Counted from the stretch's first letter, positions 19,961 through 30,075 are shown. The stretch is 64,000 bases of DNA from Sphingobacteriales bacterium (GCA_016711285.1 JADJTG010000013.1:536001-600000); one strand, 5' to 3'. Translations and numbers: made by a program. Notes: a model not told the origin generated them from the sequence alone.

Positions 19961-20743
19961 ATGAAACCTCAAATTTCGCTGCTGACATACAATGTAAACG
20001 GAGTGCGTGCCGCCATGAACAAGGGGCTGTGTGAGTTTTTGAAAGAGACACAAGCCGATGTAGTGCTGCTGCAAGAGACCAAAGCTACACGCGAACAAGT
20101 AGATGTAGCAGCTTTTGAGCAATTGGGATATGCTCATCATTATTGGTTCAGTGCCGAAAAAAAAGGATATAGCGGCGTGGCTATTTTGAGCAAGATAGAG
20201 CCTTCGGCGGTATATTATGGAATGAACAACACATTTTTTGATGCCGAAGGGCGTGTATTGATGGCAGATATTGGCGACCTGAGCATTATTAGTTCCTATT
20301 TTCCTTCGGGCGGCTCCGGCGAAATCAGGCAGGCACTGAAAATGGAGTTTTTGGATATAATATTTGATTATTTAGAAAACTTAAAAAAACAAAAACCCCA
20401 CCTCATTATTTCGGGCGACTACAACATTTGTCATCGCGAAATAGACATACACGACCCCAAAGGCAACCGCAACGAATCGGGTTTTTTACCGGAGGAGCGT
20501 GCTTGGTTAGATAAATTTTTTGATGCCGGATTTATTGATGTATTCCGCTATTTTTACCCCGAAAAAGCCCACGAATATACTTGGTGGAGTTATCGTTCGG
20601 GAGCACGCCAAAAAAACAAAGGCTGGCGCATCGATTACCACGCTGCCACCGAGCCTTTGCGGGAGCGTTTGCGCAGTGTGCAGCATTTTCCGCAGGCTCT
20701 ACAATCCGACCACTGCGCCGTACTGATGGAAATAGCCATGTAG
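19961..20743 (+). CDS. xth: Exonuclease III / AP endonuclease
   Basis: 260 residues, normal length for the ExoIII family. The active-site residues are all visible: Asn in LLTYNVNGVRAA, Glu in VVLLQETKA, Asp and Asn in IISGDYNICHREIDIHDPKG, and the terminal SDHCAVLMEI pair. The enzyme cuts DNA at abasic sites and degrades 3' ends in base-excision repair. It follows the glycosyltransferase by 17 bases and may share its transcript, although the functions are unrelated. Confidence 0.95.
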   Translation: MKPQISLLTYNVNGVRAAMNKGLCEFLKETQADVVLLQETKATREQVDVAAFEQLGYAHHYWFSAEKKGYSGVAILSKIEPSAVYYGMNNTFFDAEGRVLMADIGDLSIISSYFPSGGSGEIRQALKMEFLDIIFDYLENLKKQKPHLIISGDYNICHREIDIHDPKGNRNESGFLPEERAWLDKFFDAGFIDVFRYFYPEKAHEYTWWSYRSGARQKNKGWRIDYHAATEPLRERLRSVQHFPQALQSDHCAVLMEIAM

Positions 20744-20785
20744 TGGATATTTTTTTGCAAAAACCTTGTTATTCAGTATTTTATT

Positions 20786-20793
20786 TACCTTTG
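20786..20793 (+). promoter_or_regulatory. -7 box (TACCTTTG) upstream of DUF6913-like gene
   Basis: TACCTTTG matches TAnnTTTG and lies in the 164-base gap after xth. A TTG at 20766-20768 gives a spacing of 17 bases, slightly short. The next gene starts at 20908. Confidence 0.35.
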
Positions 20794-20907
20794 TACATAT
20801 TATATTATCAATAATACACATCATTACAGCCTTGTCTGTTTTTTGTAGCGGCAGATGTGGGCAATTAAAAGATACAAGTTTATTATCCTGTTTCGTGAGA
20901 GTCTCTT

Positions 20908-21447
20908 ATGATGCAATTTATAAAAAGAATAAGAATTTTCTTTTTTCATTATTTTTTGGATAATGAATTAAAAAAAGCCGAAAATCTGCCGCGCACGATG
21001 GTGGGTTTTGAAGCAGCCAAAACCATCGGCATTTTATTTGACGGTACCAATATGAGCGACCAAAAAGTGGTAGAATCTATTCAGGAAAGCTGGCGGCAAA
21101 AAGGAAAAAAAGTGAGGGTACTGGCATTTATAAATGCTCCTGCCGCCAATAGCCACCTGAATATAGAAAGTTTTTCGCGAAATGATATAAATTGGTATTT
21201 AAAACCCATATCGCCTTTGGTGCATAGTTTTATCAACAGCGAATTTGATATTTTAATGAATGCCTATTTTGAAGAAAACCTGCCTTTGGAATATATTTCT
21301 ACTTTGTCCAAAGCAAAATTCAGAGTGGGGATTCCTTTGCCGCACAGCACACATCACGCCGATTTTATGGTACAAATCAAAGAGCCTTCCTTGCAAGTTT
21401 TTTTTGATACACTGAAGCATTATCTGAAGATTTTTACCACTTCCTGA
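20908..21447 (+). CDS. DUF6913-like protein
   Basis: 179 residues. The basic N-terminus (IKRIRIFFFHYFL) is followed by a conserved-looking region: KTIGILFDGTNMSDQKVVE, VRVLAFINA and FSRNDINWYLKP. I recall this pattern from the Bacteroidota DUF6913 family, whose members have no assigned function; the assignment is from memory of the motif. There is no signal peptide and no clear membrane segment beyond the N-terminus. An alternative start is the second Met. The gene precedes an Omp85-like protein by 79 bases. Confidence 0.65.
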   Translation: MMQFIKRIRIFFFHYFLDNELKKAENLPRTMVGFEAAKTIGILFDGTNMSDQKVVESIQESWRQKGKKVRVLAFINAPAANSHLNIESFSRNDINWYLKPISPLVHSFINSEFDILMNAYFEENLPLEYISTLSKAKFRVGIPLPHSTHHADFMVQIKEPSLQVFFDTLKHYLKIFTTS

Positions 21448-21526
21448 AAAAAAATTATCACCCGCCTATAAAAAAATAAACCGATTAAACCGTACAACGG
21501 TAACCTGTCTGCTTTGTGTTTTTAGT

Positions 21527-22996
21527 GTGTATATGAATCAGCTGTATAGATTTTTTTTGATAAAAGTTGTGCAAGTTTTTTGTGCGATAATCGGAATAAT
21601 GTACAGTTGTGAAGCAGCAGCACAAAATTTTTTCCCTTCTGTTGCCGATAGTCTTTCCCCTTCTTACTGGGTGGTGCGTTCCATTGATATTTCGGGCAAT
21701 AAAATTACGCAGGAGCGCATCATCTTGCGCGAAATGAACATTGCGGCAGGCGACACTCTGCAAGCCGCCGACATCAAAAAGCGGCTTACTTTCAACGAAC
21801 AGCGTATTTACAACACGCGCCTGTTTAACAACGTGGAGTTGATGTTGCAACCCGACAGCACCGCTGCCACTAATGATGCCGTCCTGTATATTCGCGTCAC
21901 GGAGCGATGGTTTTGGATGCTGTTGCCTGTATTTGAGCTTGCCGACCGTAATTTTAATGTATGGGCACGGGAGCACGATTATCGTTTAAGCCGCACGAAA
22001 TACGGATTTTATCTAATCAACTACAATATGCGGGGCTTGAGCGAAACGCTGGCAATGAATTTTTTGTGGGGTTATTCGCGGCGGGCACTGCTGCGTTATC
22101 AGTCGCCTGCCATTGATCGCCGCCGCCGTGTGGGTATTACCGGACACGCCGCTTATGTAGCAGAGCGTGAAATAGCATATACTACCGACCATAACAAACA
22201 GCTCAATTATGCCCACCATACCTTTTCTAACCAACGCTGGGAGGGGTTTTTGCAGATGCAATACCGCCGTTCATTGCTCAAAACACACCAATTTCGCATT
22301 AGCTACCTCAATAATGGTATTGTAGCAGAAGTAGCCGAAAAAAATCCCGAATATTTTGGTGCATCTCGATTGCAACAATCGCAGTTGCAGTTGAGCTATA
22401 TTTTTGGAAATGATCACCGCGATATTCGCGCTTATCCCTTGCAGGGGTACTATTTCAAGGCATTGGTAACGGTATCGGGGATATTAAAAAGTGCCAATTT
22501 TAATGCACTTACTTTTGAAGCACAATACAGCCGGTATAAAAATCTCTCAAAAAACTGGTTTTGGTCGGGAAATATAAAATCTCGGCTCACTTTTTCAAAT
22601 TATTTGCCCTACAATATGGTATATCGTTTGGGTTTCAATGGTTCATTTGTGCGGGGCTACGAATATTATGTCGTAGAAGCACAACGCTATGTACTGTTGC
22701 GCAATGCGCTCAAATGGCGCGTGGTGAATACGAGTTTTAGGAATCCATTGAGTCGGCGGGTTCAATTTTCAAAAATTCCCCTGCAAGTGCTGCCAAAATT
22801 ATATGCAGAAGCGGCAGCAATCGGCAACGATTTTAGTTATGGCGATAATCCGTTCAATCGTTCTTGGCTATTGGGCTATGGAGTAGGAGTGGATATATAC
22901 AGTTTTTATGATTTTACTTTGGGCATAGAATATTCGTGGAATCGTCACCGAGACAAAAATCTGCTTTTTCAGGTAAATATCAATTATGAGCTATAA
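21527..22996 (+). CDS. Omp85/BamA-like outer membrane protein with POTRA domain
   Basis: 489 residues. A signal peptide ends near SCEAAAQ. One POTRA domain follows (VVRSIDISGNKITQERIILR ... DIKKRLTFNEQRIYNTRLF). The rest has the alternating aromatic strands of a beta-barrel and ends in NLLFQVNINYEL. Members of the family insert or export proteins through the outer membrane. With a single POTRA domain it is shorter than BamA (five POTRA domains, about 800 residues) and closer to accessory Omp85 proteins of this phylum. No partner is evident nearby. Confidence 0.8.
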   Translation: MYMNQLYRFFLIKVVQVFCAIIGIMYSCEAAAQNFFPSVADSLSPSYWVVRSIDISGNKITQERIILREMNIAAGDTLQAADIKKRLTFNEQRIYNTRLFNNVELMLQPDSTAATNDAVLYIRVTERWFWMLLPVFELADRNFNVWAREHDYRLSRTKYGFYLINYNMRGLSETLAMNFLWGYSRRALLRYQSPAIDRRRRVGITGHAAYVAEREIAYTTDHNKQLNYAHHTFSNQRWEGFLQMQYRRSLLKTHQFRISYLNNGIVAEVAEKNPEYFGASRLQQSQLQLSYIFGNDHRDIRAYPLQGYYFKALVTVSGILKSANFNALTFEAQYSRYKNLSKNWFWSGNIKSRLTFSNYLPYNMVYRLGFNGSFVRGYEYYVVEAQRYVLLRNALKWRVVNTSFRNPLSRRVQFSKIPLQVLPKLYAEAAAIGNDFSYGDNPFNRSWLLGYGVGVDIYSFYDFTLGIEYSWNRHRDKNLLFQVNINYEL

Positions 22997-23029
22997 ACAT
23001 ACTTCACTAAAAAAAAATAAAAAATATAT

Positions 23030-23065
23030 ACATCGCCGATACCCCGCAAAAGGCATCGGTGATGT
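23030..23065. terminator. Bidirectional terminator between convergent genes
   Basis: ACATCGCCGAT (23030-23040) pairs with ATCGGTGATGT (23055-23065), with one G-U pair in RNA. A/T-rich runs flank it on both sides. It lies between the end of the Omp85-like gene (+) and the end of the small minus-strand gene. Confidence 0.6.
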
Positions 23066-23085
23066 AAAATAATTTTAAATCATCA

Positions 23086-23298
23086 TCAGCGATTGAACAA
23101 ATTTTCCTGCAAATCTTCATCATTGAGGGTCAAAGATTCAGGCAGGGTATCATCATTGTTGGTATTCCACAAATCGCTGTTGTTTTTTTGTAAAAATTGG
23201 GTAAGTGTGCGTACTTCTTCCGCATCAAATCCGGCTTGCTTCAAAGCAACAGCAGCCACTTCTGCATTTACCCAATTATTTAATTGAACAGTTTCCAT
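23086..23298 (-). CDS. Small protein of unknown function (70 aa)
   Basis: 70 residues, acidic, with no signal peptide or membrane segment. It begins METVQLNNWVNAEVAAVALK. The distinct start, the flanking terminator at its 3' end and the absence of any larger overlapping ORF support it as real. No motif was recognised. It may be a regulatory or accessory protein, but nothing in the sequence shows this. Confidence 0.45.
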   Translation of the reverse strand: METVQLNNWVNAEVAAVALKQAGFDAEEVRTLTQFLQKNNSDLWNTNNDDTLPESLTLNDEDLQENLFNR

Positions 23299-23392
23299 AA
23301 ATTATAAAACGTCTTATTTTTCTGTAAAAACAAAAAAACAGGCGTTTTAGTTTGTCTTTATACTGCGGCAGAAAGTGTAAAAACGACACTAT

Positions 23393-24465
23393 TTATTTCA
23401 CTTTCACAGTGGCGGCGGCATCGGCGGGCAAGGCAAATTTTTTGGGAAGCGGCTGAATACTATGTACAAAGTTTTTAAAAAGCACTACTTTTCCGGCATT
23501 ATTGAGGTTGAGCACCGGAACGGCTTTCTTTTTGGGTTTTCCTTTTTCGTTGAGGCGCACCATACGCTCAACGGGTTCTTTGCCGACACCCAAAATTTTG
23601 AGGTATTCTTTTGCTGTCATACAAGCAATCGGAAAACGCCCCACTAATTTTTTCCGCCATCGGCATAATAATCCCAATACACCACATCATCGTTGTCGCG
23701 GTTTTTGCAGGCATCGGCGGTGAGCGCGACCATATTGGCAAAGTGGGCTTCGTAGATGGTAATGGCACTGCCGATGGAGGCGGTTTTGGAGAGGTCGGCA
23801 ATTTTTTCGTTGGCAGTAAAAATAGCCACCGAAGCGTTGATGGTATCGTAAGGCACAGGGCTGTAAGAGGTTTTGGCGGTATCGGGGCTAAAGTTGATGT
23901 CGCCCACCGGAAGAGCCAAATCTTCCACCACCGAAGAGTCGCGGCGGCTGGTATCCCGAAAACCCGCAAAACTATCCTGCAAGTCGGCGTTCCAGAGCGT
24001 CCAGGTGGCGAGTTTCCAAATATCATCTTTTTTGCGCAGCCAATACGAAAACATCAGTTTTTCATTATGCGGCGTAATGTACTGCTGCACGTCCATTTGC
24101 ACATCGCCGGCTTGCGGGGCGGGCTGAAAATCAAATCGCAGGGCTTCTGTGGCGTTGATACTGCCTTCGCTGATGACTTTGTAGTCGGTGATAGGCACAG
24201 GGGCAGTGAGCGTAAAAGGCATTGCTTCGTCGTAGAATACAGCGCGTGCTGCCGCTTCGTTGCCTTCTTTGAGTGCCGTAAGATAGCGAGTCAGTGCCAT
24301 AGCGGGCAGCGTATCTTTAACCGCCGCCTGTTGCGAAACCAAAACAGTATCGCCTGAATTTTTTTTGCTGCCGCACGACCAAAATGAAGCGACAATAAAC
24401 CCCGAAACAATTAAAAACAAAACATTGTTTTTTTCTTTTGAAAACGCAGCAGGAGCAACAGACAT
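23393..24465 (-). CDS. Lipoprotein of unknown function (frame broken once)
   Basis: About 357 residues if one A is added to the run near 23647. The frame otherwise ends at 23644, after the residues ADGGKN, and a second open piece runs on to 23393; with the added base the length becomes a multiple of three. The N-terminus has a lipobox (LIVSGFIVASFWSCGSKK). The middle is an NTF2-like or DUF-type region with Trp-rich strands (IWKLATWTLWNADLQD). The C-terminal 75 residues are basic. The function is unknown and anchoring in a membrane is inferred. If the first stop were genuine, the lipoprotein would be 273 residues. Confidence 0.6.
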
Positions 24466-24730
24466 ACTATGTATAATTATATGGTTTTGAATATTTTAAA
24501 TAAAAAAAAACACCATTCACCCGCACTACTTGTCTTTTTTTAAAAAGCTAAACACAAACAATAACAAAAAAATTCCGATATTGATAGATGGAGTTGCTGT
24601 TTGGCGGTACAAACTTACAACAAAATATAATTTTTACAAGAGCTGTAAACAGGTGATATAAGAATGATCAAAAGAATAGAATAATCCAACAGATTTTATT
24701 CGGTTTTCAGAATATCGCACAAAAAAAATA

Positions 24731-24738
24731 TACCTTTG
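24731..24738 (+). promoter_or_regulatory. -7 box (TACCTTTG) very close to GT2 start
   Basis: TACCTTTG fits TAnnTTTG and ends only 7 bases before the ATG at 24746. If it is used, the transcript would be almost leaderless. No convincing -33 box was seen. Confidence 0.3.
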
Positions 24739-24745
24739 ATACGCT

Positions 24746-25543
24746 ATGCGTCTTGCTCTTATCATCACCACCTACAATCGCCCCGATGCTCTCGAACTCG
24801 TATTGTTGAGCGTATTGCGGCAAGGGCAACTGCCCGACGAAATCCTCATTGCTGATGATGGCTCTACCGAAAGCACTCGCCGATTAATAGCAGATTTTAT
24901 GCCGCATTTCGCTATTCCTTTGCGCCATATCTGGCAGCCCGATGAGGGTTTTCGGCTGGCACGCTCGCGCAATGGAGCTATTGCACACACGCACAGCGAT
25001 TATATCGTGATGATAGACGGTGATATGATACTGCACCCTCATTTTGTGCAGGCACATCGGCGGCGTGCGCAGCGCGGGTATTGGCTGCAAGGCTCGCGGG
25101 TGCTGCTGTCGGAGGCACTTACGCAAAAGGCATTGCAGGAAAAGCGCATTGATTTTTCTTTTTGGGAAAAAGGCATTACCAATCGCTTCAATATGTTGGA
25201 CAATTCCGCTTTGTCGTATATGGCATCAAAGGAAGTGGCGCACCACGAAAAAGTACGGGGTTGCCATTGGTCGTTTTGGCGCAATGATGTGGAGCGCATC
25301 AATGGTTTTAATGAAGACTTTGTAGGGTGGGGGCGCGAAGACAGCGAGTTTGCGTTGCGCCTGCTCAACAGCGGTGTTCGGCGCATCAACCTCAAATTTG
25401 CGGCGGTGGCGTATCATCTGTATCACCCCGAAAGCAGTGCGAAGCAAGTGCGTACCGCCAACGACCTACTCCTCGAAAACGCCCTTGCCACGCGCAGCAC
25501 CCGATGCAAAAACGGACTCAATACGCACCATATTGAACAATGA
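24746..25543 (+). CDS. GT2-family glycosyltransferase
   Basis: 265 residues of GT-A fold. The N-terminal motif LIITTYNRPDALELVLLSV and IADDGSTESTRRL form the nucleotide site, and MIDGDMILHP is the DxD metal site. The C-terminal part HEKVRGCHWSFWRNDVERIN, with GWGREDSEFALRLLNSG, is the galactosyltransferase-like (Glyco_transf_7C) region that supplies the catalytic ED. It probably adds a sugar to a surface glycan. The gene stands alone, between a divergent lipoprotein gene and the second 43-bp array. Confidence 0.88.
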   Translation: MRLALIITTYNRPDALELVLLSVLRQGQLPDEILIADDGSTESTRRLIADFMPHFAIPLRHIWQPDEGFRLARSRNGAIAHTHSDYIVMIDGDMILHPHFVQAHRRRAQRGYWLQGSRVLLSEALTQKALQEKRIDFSFWEKGITNRFNMLDNSALSYMASKEVAHHEKVRGCHWSFWRNDVERINGFNEDFVGWGREDSEFALRLLNSGVRRINLKFAAVAYHLYHPESSAKQVRTANDLLLENALATRSTRCKNGLNTHHIEQ

Positions 25544-25667
25544 CACCTATTGCGTAAAAGCGAACTACCTACCCAAGCCAAAGGCGATGAGGCGGCTTCA
25601 AGCTTCTTAATAATTTTTACTTCATTGCGTATATGCTATATTTTAGGCTCAAAGGTGCATCGTTTGC

Positions 25668-26187
25668 GCCCCATACCGTAAACGTTTACGTCAGGAACGT
25701 GAAATTTTGCGTCAGGAACGTGAAAATTTACGTCTGCCACCGTAAAAATTTACGCCCGATACCGTGAAATTTTGCGTCAGGAACGTGAAATTTGGCGTAA
25801 AGAACGTAAAAAATGCACCTCCGAACGTGAAAGTTTACGTCCTCCACCGTGAACGTTTATGTCAGGAACGTGAAAGTTTACGTCCTCCACCGTGAACGTT
25901 TACGTCTAGAACGTGAAAATTTACGCCCTCCACCGTGAACGTTTACGTATAGAACGTGAAAATTTACGCCCTCCACCGTGAACGTTTACGTCTGGAACGT
26001 GAAATTTTACGTCCTCCACCGTGAACGTTTACGTCAGGAACGTGAAAATATACGCCCTCCACCGTGAACGTTTACGTCAGGAACGTGAAAGTTTACGCCC
26101 TCCACCGTGAAATTTCACGTCTGGAACGTGAAATTTGGCGTAAAGAACGTAAAAAATGCACCTCCGAACGTGAAAATTTACGTTTTT
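25668..26187. repeat. Second 43-bp tandem array built from 21/22-bp half units
   Basis: From about 25830 to 26130 the string GTGAACGTTTA, or a close variant, recurs at 25849, 25892, 25935, 25978, 26021, 26064 and 26107: exactly every 43 bases. Each 43-bp unit is a dimer of two related halves, TTTACGTCAGGAACGTGAA and TTACGCCCTCCACCGTGAAC. The flanks (25668-25830 and 26107-26187) hold less regular half units. The segment GGCGTAAAGAACGTAAAAAA with CCTCCGAACGTGAAA occurs at both ends of the array. The sequence is unrelated to the array at 10137. No reading frame spans it. Confidence 0.92.
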
Positions 26188-26238
26188 ACGCCTATTGAGA
26201 AGCCTGTAAAAAAATATTAAAATAAAATAACGCAATAA

Positions 26239-26268
26239 TTGTTTTTTTGAAGAAATAGGATATATTTG
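26239..26268 (+). promoter_or_regulatory. Promoter (TTG-N19-TATATTTG) for LRR gene
   Basis: TTG at 26239-26241 and TATATTTG at 26261-26268 are separated by 19 bases, fitting the Bacteroidota consensus. The start codon at 26338 gives a leader of roughly 60 bases. Confidence 0.5.
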
Positions 26269-26337
26269 CAATATGCTCCGCAACAAGGCGGAGTGTATTT
26301 ATTTTTTTCACCATAGAAAAACAAATTTATCTGAACT

Positions 26338-28696
26338 ATGAGAACGATTTTTATTTTTGGCGATCTGCTACACCCATTTTGCCACCGCCCAAATTGTGAA
26401 TATCCCCGACCTAAATTTCAAAAACGCCCTTTTGAACCACAACCCCGTTATTGACACCAACAACGATGACGAAATACAGGTGGCAGAAGCCGAGGCAGTG
26501 GATTCTTTGTTTTTAGTATATGAAAGTATTTCAGATTTAACAGGCATTGAGAACTTTATCAATTTGCAAACTTTAAATTGTGGTAATAATCAACTGACAA
26601 GTTTAGAGGTATCCAATTTAATCAATTTACAACATTTAGATTGTGGTGATAATCAACTAACGAGTTTAGAGGTAGCTGATTTAACCAATTTGCAAACTTT
26701 ATACTGTCATTCTAATCAACTGAGTAGTTTAGAGGTATCTAATTTAGTCAATTTACAAACTTTAAATTGTGGGGGTAATCAACTGACGAGTATAGAGGTG
26801 TCTGCTTTAAGCAATTTGCAAGGTTTATGGTGTTATTCTAATCAACTGAGTAGTTTAGATGTTTCTGCTTTAAGCAATTTACAAAGTTTATATTGTGCGG
26901 GTAATCAACTAACAAGTTTAGAGGTATCTAATTTAGTCAATTTGCAAACTTTAGTTTGTTATTTTAATCAACTGAGTAGTTTATATGTATCTAATTTACC
27001 CAATTTACAATATTTATCTTGTAATGATAATCAACTGAGTAGTTTAGAGGTATCTAATTTACCCAATTTGCAATATTTAGATTGTTCTTATAATGACCTG
27101 AACAGTTTAGATGTTTCTGCTTTAAGCAATTTGCAAAGTTTATATTGTGGGGGTAATCAACTGAGTAGTTTATTGATAAAAAATGGTAACGATGAAGGTG
27201 GTTTATATTTTTATGATAACCCCAATCTCGCTTATATCTGCTGCGATGAAAGTCAATTAGAAATTGTAAAAAATTATGCCATACAAGCTGGTTTAAACAA
27301 CTGCCAAATCAATACCTACTGCTCCTTTGAGCCGGGCGGCAATTACAATACTATTTCAGGTAATGTTATTTTTGATGATGAAAATAATGGTTGTGATGAA
27401 AATGATGCGCCTTTGAGTTATCAAATTGTACAAGTTGAGGACGGTGCGGAAGGCGGCTATACCGTTTCAGATAATTCGGGAAACTATGAATTGTACTGTA
27501 ATGAGGGTATGTATACGCTACAACCTGTTTTTGAAAATCCTTATTTTTCGGCAAGTTCTGCTACTTTCAACTTTGCAGAAGACGATAATATCTCTGTTAC
27601 CCAGAATTTCTGCATCGCGCCCAATGGCACACACCACGATTTGGAAATTACGCTTATTCCTTTAAACGATGCCCGCCCGGGTTTTGATGCCAACTACCAA
27701 ATCACCTACAAAAACAAAGGCAATCAAAGCGAAAGCGGCAGTATTCACCTGCAATTTGACGACAGCGTATTGGATTTTGTGTCGGCTTCGCCCGCCGTGG
27801 TAGCCCAAAGCGACAGCCTCCTCACTTGGAATTTCGCCGATTTGCAGCCTTTTGAGAGCCGCAGTATTAACCTCACACTCAACCTCAATTCGCCACAAGA
27901 AACACCACCTCTGAACGGCGGCGACACTTTAAAATTTTTGGCATACAGCGATTATCCACAAACAGACGAAACCCCCAACGACAATAATTCTACATTGAAT
28001 CAAACTGTCGTCGATTCTTACGACCCCAACGACAAAACTTGCTTGCAAGGCTCTCAAATTAAGGTAAAAAATATAGATGATTACCTGCATTACGTCATTC
28101 GTTTTCAAAACACGGGCAGTGCGGAGGCAATACAGGTGGTGGTGAAAGATGAGTTGGCGGAAAACTTAGACATTTCCACTTTTCAGATGGTGGCGGCGAG
28201 CCACGATTATCGCTTGCGCTTGGAAAATCGCACCTTGGAAGTGTTTTTTGAGAACATCAATCTGCCCGACAGCACCACCAACGAGCCGGAAAGTCACGGA
28301 TTTGTGGCGTTCAAAATCAAAGCCGCCGACAGTGTGACAATAGGCAGCCAACTCAAAAACACCGCCGAAATTTATTTTGATTACAATTTCCCGATAATAA
28401 CGAATACGACCGAAACCGCCGTGATAGAAAACCAACCCGAAATTATCGGTTTTGAAGCCATCAACGCCCCTGATTTATTCCAAATTTCGCCCAACCCCGC
28501 CAGCGATTTTATTACGCTCAACAGCAGTGAAAAAATAGAAAGTGTAGAAATTTACGATGCGGCGGGTCGCTTGCGATTGGCACAAAAAGGCATTGGTCAT
28601 CAAATAGATGTGCGGAATTTGGCAAGTGGCAGTTATTTTGTAAAAGCACATACCTCCCGCCAAACATACTACAGCCATTTTATCATTAATCGCTAA
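26338..28696 (+). CDS. T9SS-secreted leucine-rich repeat protein with DUF7619-like domain
   Basis: About 785 residues. The ATG at 26338 starts a signal peptide, but one extra T in the run at 26354-26358 throws the frame off; with one T fewer it reads MRTIFILAICYTHFATAQ. Ten leucine-rich repeats of 21 residues follow (pattern LxCxxNQLSSLEVSNLxNLQ, about 26569-27190). Next come an SdrD-like linker and a DUF7619-like region (DSYDPNDKTCLQGSQIKVK, YFDYNFPIITNTTET). The end is a T9SS type A sorting domain (FQISPNPASDFITLNSS). LRR proteins of this kind usually bind other proteins or glycans at the cell surface. The repeats are alike at the DNA level, so their number may vary between strains. Confidence 0.85.
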
Positions 28697-28706
28697 AATA
28701 TTTTAA

Positions 28707-28714
28707 TACTTTTG
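28707..28714 (+). promoter_or_regulatory. -7 box (TACTTTTG) upstream of PorP/SprF gene
   Basis: TACTTTTG fits TAnnTTTG and lies 118 bases before the start of the PorP/SprF gene. No clear -33 box was found. Confidence 0.3.
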
Positions 28715-28832
28715 TACAATTTCAGTCTGAAAACAACAAAAGTATTTTTTTTGACAGCATATTTGAAAATGTGTTGTATTTTTCAGCATCTTTTCCGTTT
28801 TTAGCGTATCTATCTTAAAACAGCATTGCGAT

Positions 28833-29852
28833 ATGAAGAAAATTGCCTTTTTATGGTTTTGTATGGGCTTGGCGACTTTTTGGGCACAGGCGCAAGATGT
28901 ACATTTTTCACAGTTTTATGCGTATCCTGCCTACAATCCTGCCAATACCGGCAATTTTAACGGTAATTATCGCGTGGGCGGCATTGCCCGCAATCAGTGG
29001 TCAAGTGTAACTGTCCCATATCAAACTTTGGGGGTGTATGGCGATTTAGCTTTATTTCAAGATGAAAGCGGTCGCGACAACTGGTTGGGCGTAGGCGGTC
29101 AGTTTTTGTACGACCGTGCCGGTGATGGCGTGTTGCAAACGCTACAAGTGGGCGGCTCAGTGGCAATGCACAAAGATTTGTCGCGCAATGTATATGTGTC
29201 GCTGGGCGGCGGCTTTACCTACACGCGCAAAGGCATTGATTTTGACAAGTTGTATTTCAACAGTCAGTGGAACGAAAATGATTTTGATGAAAACATCGGC
29301 AATGGTGAAAATTTTGAATACAATCGGCGCGGTTACTTAGATTTGAGTGCAGGCGGCTCGGTGACGGCTTCTTTAACGGAAGATTTTACTTTGAATGCAG
29401 CATTTTCGGCGTTGCATGTAAATGAGCCTGTTGAGAGTTTTTATTTTACCACCAACACCAGTGGCAACAATCGGCGCGGTGTGCGTCCTATTGCGAGCAT
29501 CAGTGCTGCCTACAAAATGGGCAATATATCTTGGCAGCCGGCGGTATTTTTGAGCCGTGAGAAAAAAGCGCAGGAAATCATCGGCGGTCTCAATGTAGTA
29601 TATACACTCACCGAAGGCAGCGCATATAATCCGGCTTCAAAAATTCATGGCGGTTTGTGGTATCGCAGTGCCGAAGCCATTATTGTAGTAGCGGGTTATG
29701 AATGGAGCAAATACCGCGCCTTGTTATCGTATGACATCAATGTATCGGAGCTGAAAGCAGGCTCTAATTATCGGGGTGGTCCCGAATTATCATTTGTACA
29801 CATTGGCGGTTTCCGTCAGCGCAGCGAGCGTTTATATTGCCCTCGTTTTTAG
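28833..29852 (+). CDS. Type IX secretion membrane protein, PorP/SprF family
   Basis: 339 residues. The signal peptide (MKKIAFLWFCMGLATFWAQA) is followed by the family hallmark QDVHFSQFYAYPAYNPANTG and then beta-barrel strands (WLGVGGQFLYDRAGDG, YVSLGGGFTYTRKGI, LNAAFSALHVNEP). PorP/SprF proteins sit in the outer membrane and work with the T9SS for surface attachment or gliding adhesin delivery. Many Bacteroidota have several copies, often each beside a dedicated cargo gene; here the LRR cargo protein lies just upstream. A pair of terminators follows. Confidence 0.9.
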   Translation: MKKIAFLWFCMGLATFWAQAQDVHFSQFYAYPAYNPANTGNFNGNYRVGGIARNQWSSVTVPYQTLGVYGDLALFQDESGRDNWLGVGGQFLYDRAGDGVLQTLQVGGSVAMHKDLSRNVYVSLGGGFTYTRKGIDFDKLYFNSQWNENDFDENIGNGENFEYNRRGYLDLSAGGSVTASLTEDFTLNAAFSALHVNEPVESFYFTTNTSGNNRRGVRPIASISAAYKMGNISWQPAVFLSREKKAQEIIGGLNVVYTLTEGSAYNPASKIHGGLWYRSAEAIIVVAGYEWSKYRALLSYDINVSELKAGSNYRGGPELSFVHIGGFRQRSERLYCPRF

Positions 29853-30000
29853 CGATTATACAACTATTTTGTATCAAAAGCAGTGAGCGAAATATCAATT
29901 TTATTCAAAAACAATAAATGGCATCAGGTAACTTTTTTTTAAAAAACGCTTTATAAAAACAGATTGATATTGAATAGTTTTTTTGCGATAAAAAGATAAA

Positions 30001-30036
30001 ACCCATAAAGTTTCAAGAACTTTATGGGTTTTTTTT
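30001..30036 (+). terminator. Terminator of the PorP/SprF gene
   Basis: The perfect 12-base stem ACCCATAAAGTT / AACTTTATGGGT with loop TCAAG is followed by eight T residues. Confidence 0.85.
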
Positions 30037-30046
30037 ATATAAAAAA

Positions 30047-30075
30047 AAGAGGTTGCCCAAAAAAGCAACCTCTTT
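30047..30075. terminator. Second terminator hairpin
   Basis: The perfect 11-base stem AAAGAGGTTGC / GCAACCTCTTT has loop CCAAAAAA. On the minus strand it is followed by T-rich sequence, so it probably ends the minus-strand gene that stops at 30229. Confidence 0.7.

Noticed and set aside
26077..26286. ORF of 69 codons in the second repeat array
   Set aside because: Reads through repeat units into A/T-rich sequence; no motif, and it overlaps the LRR promoter.
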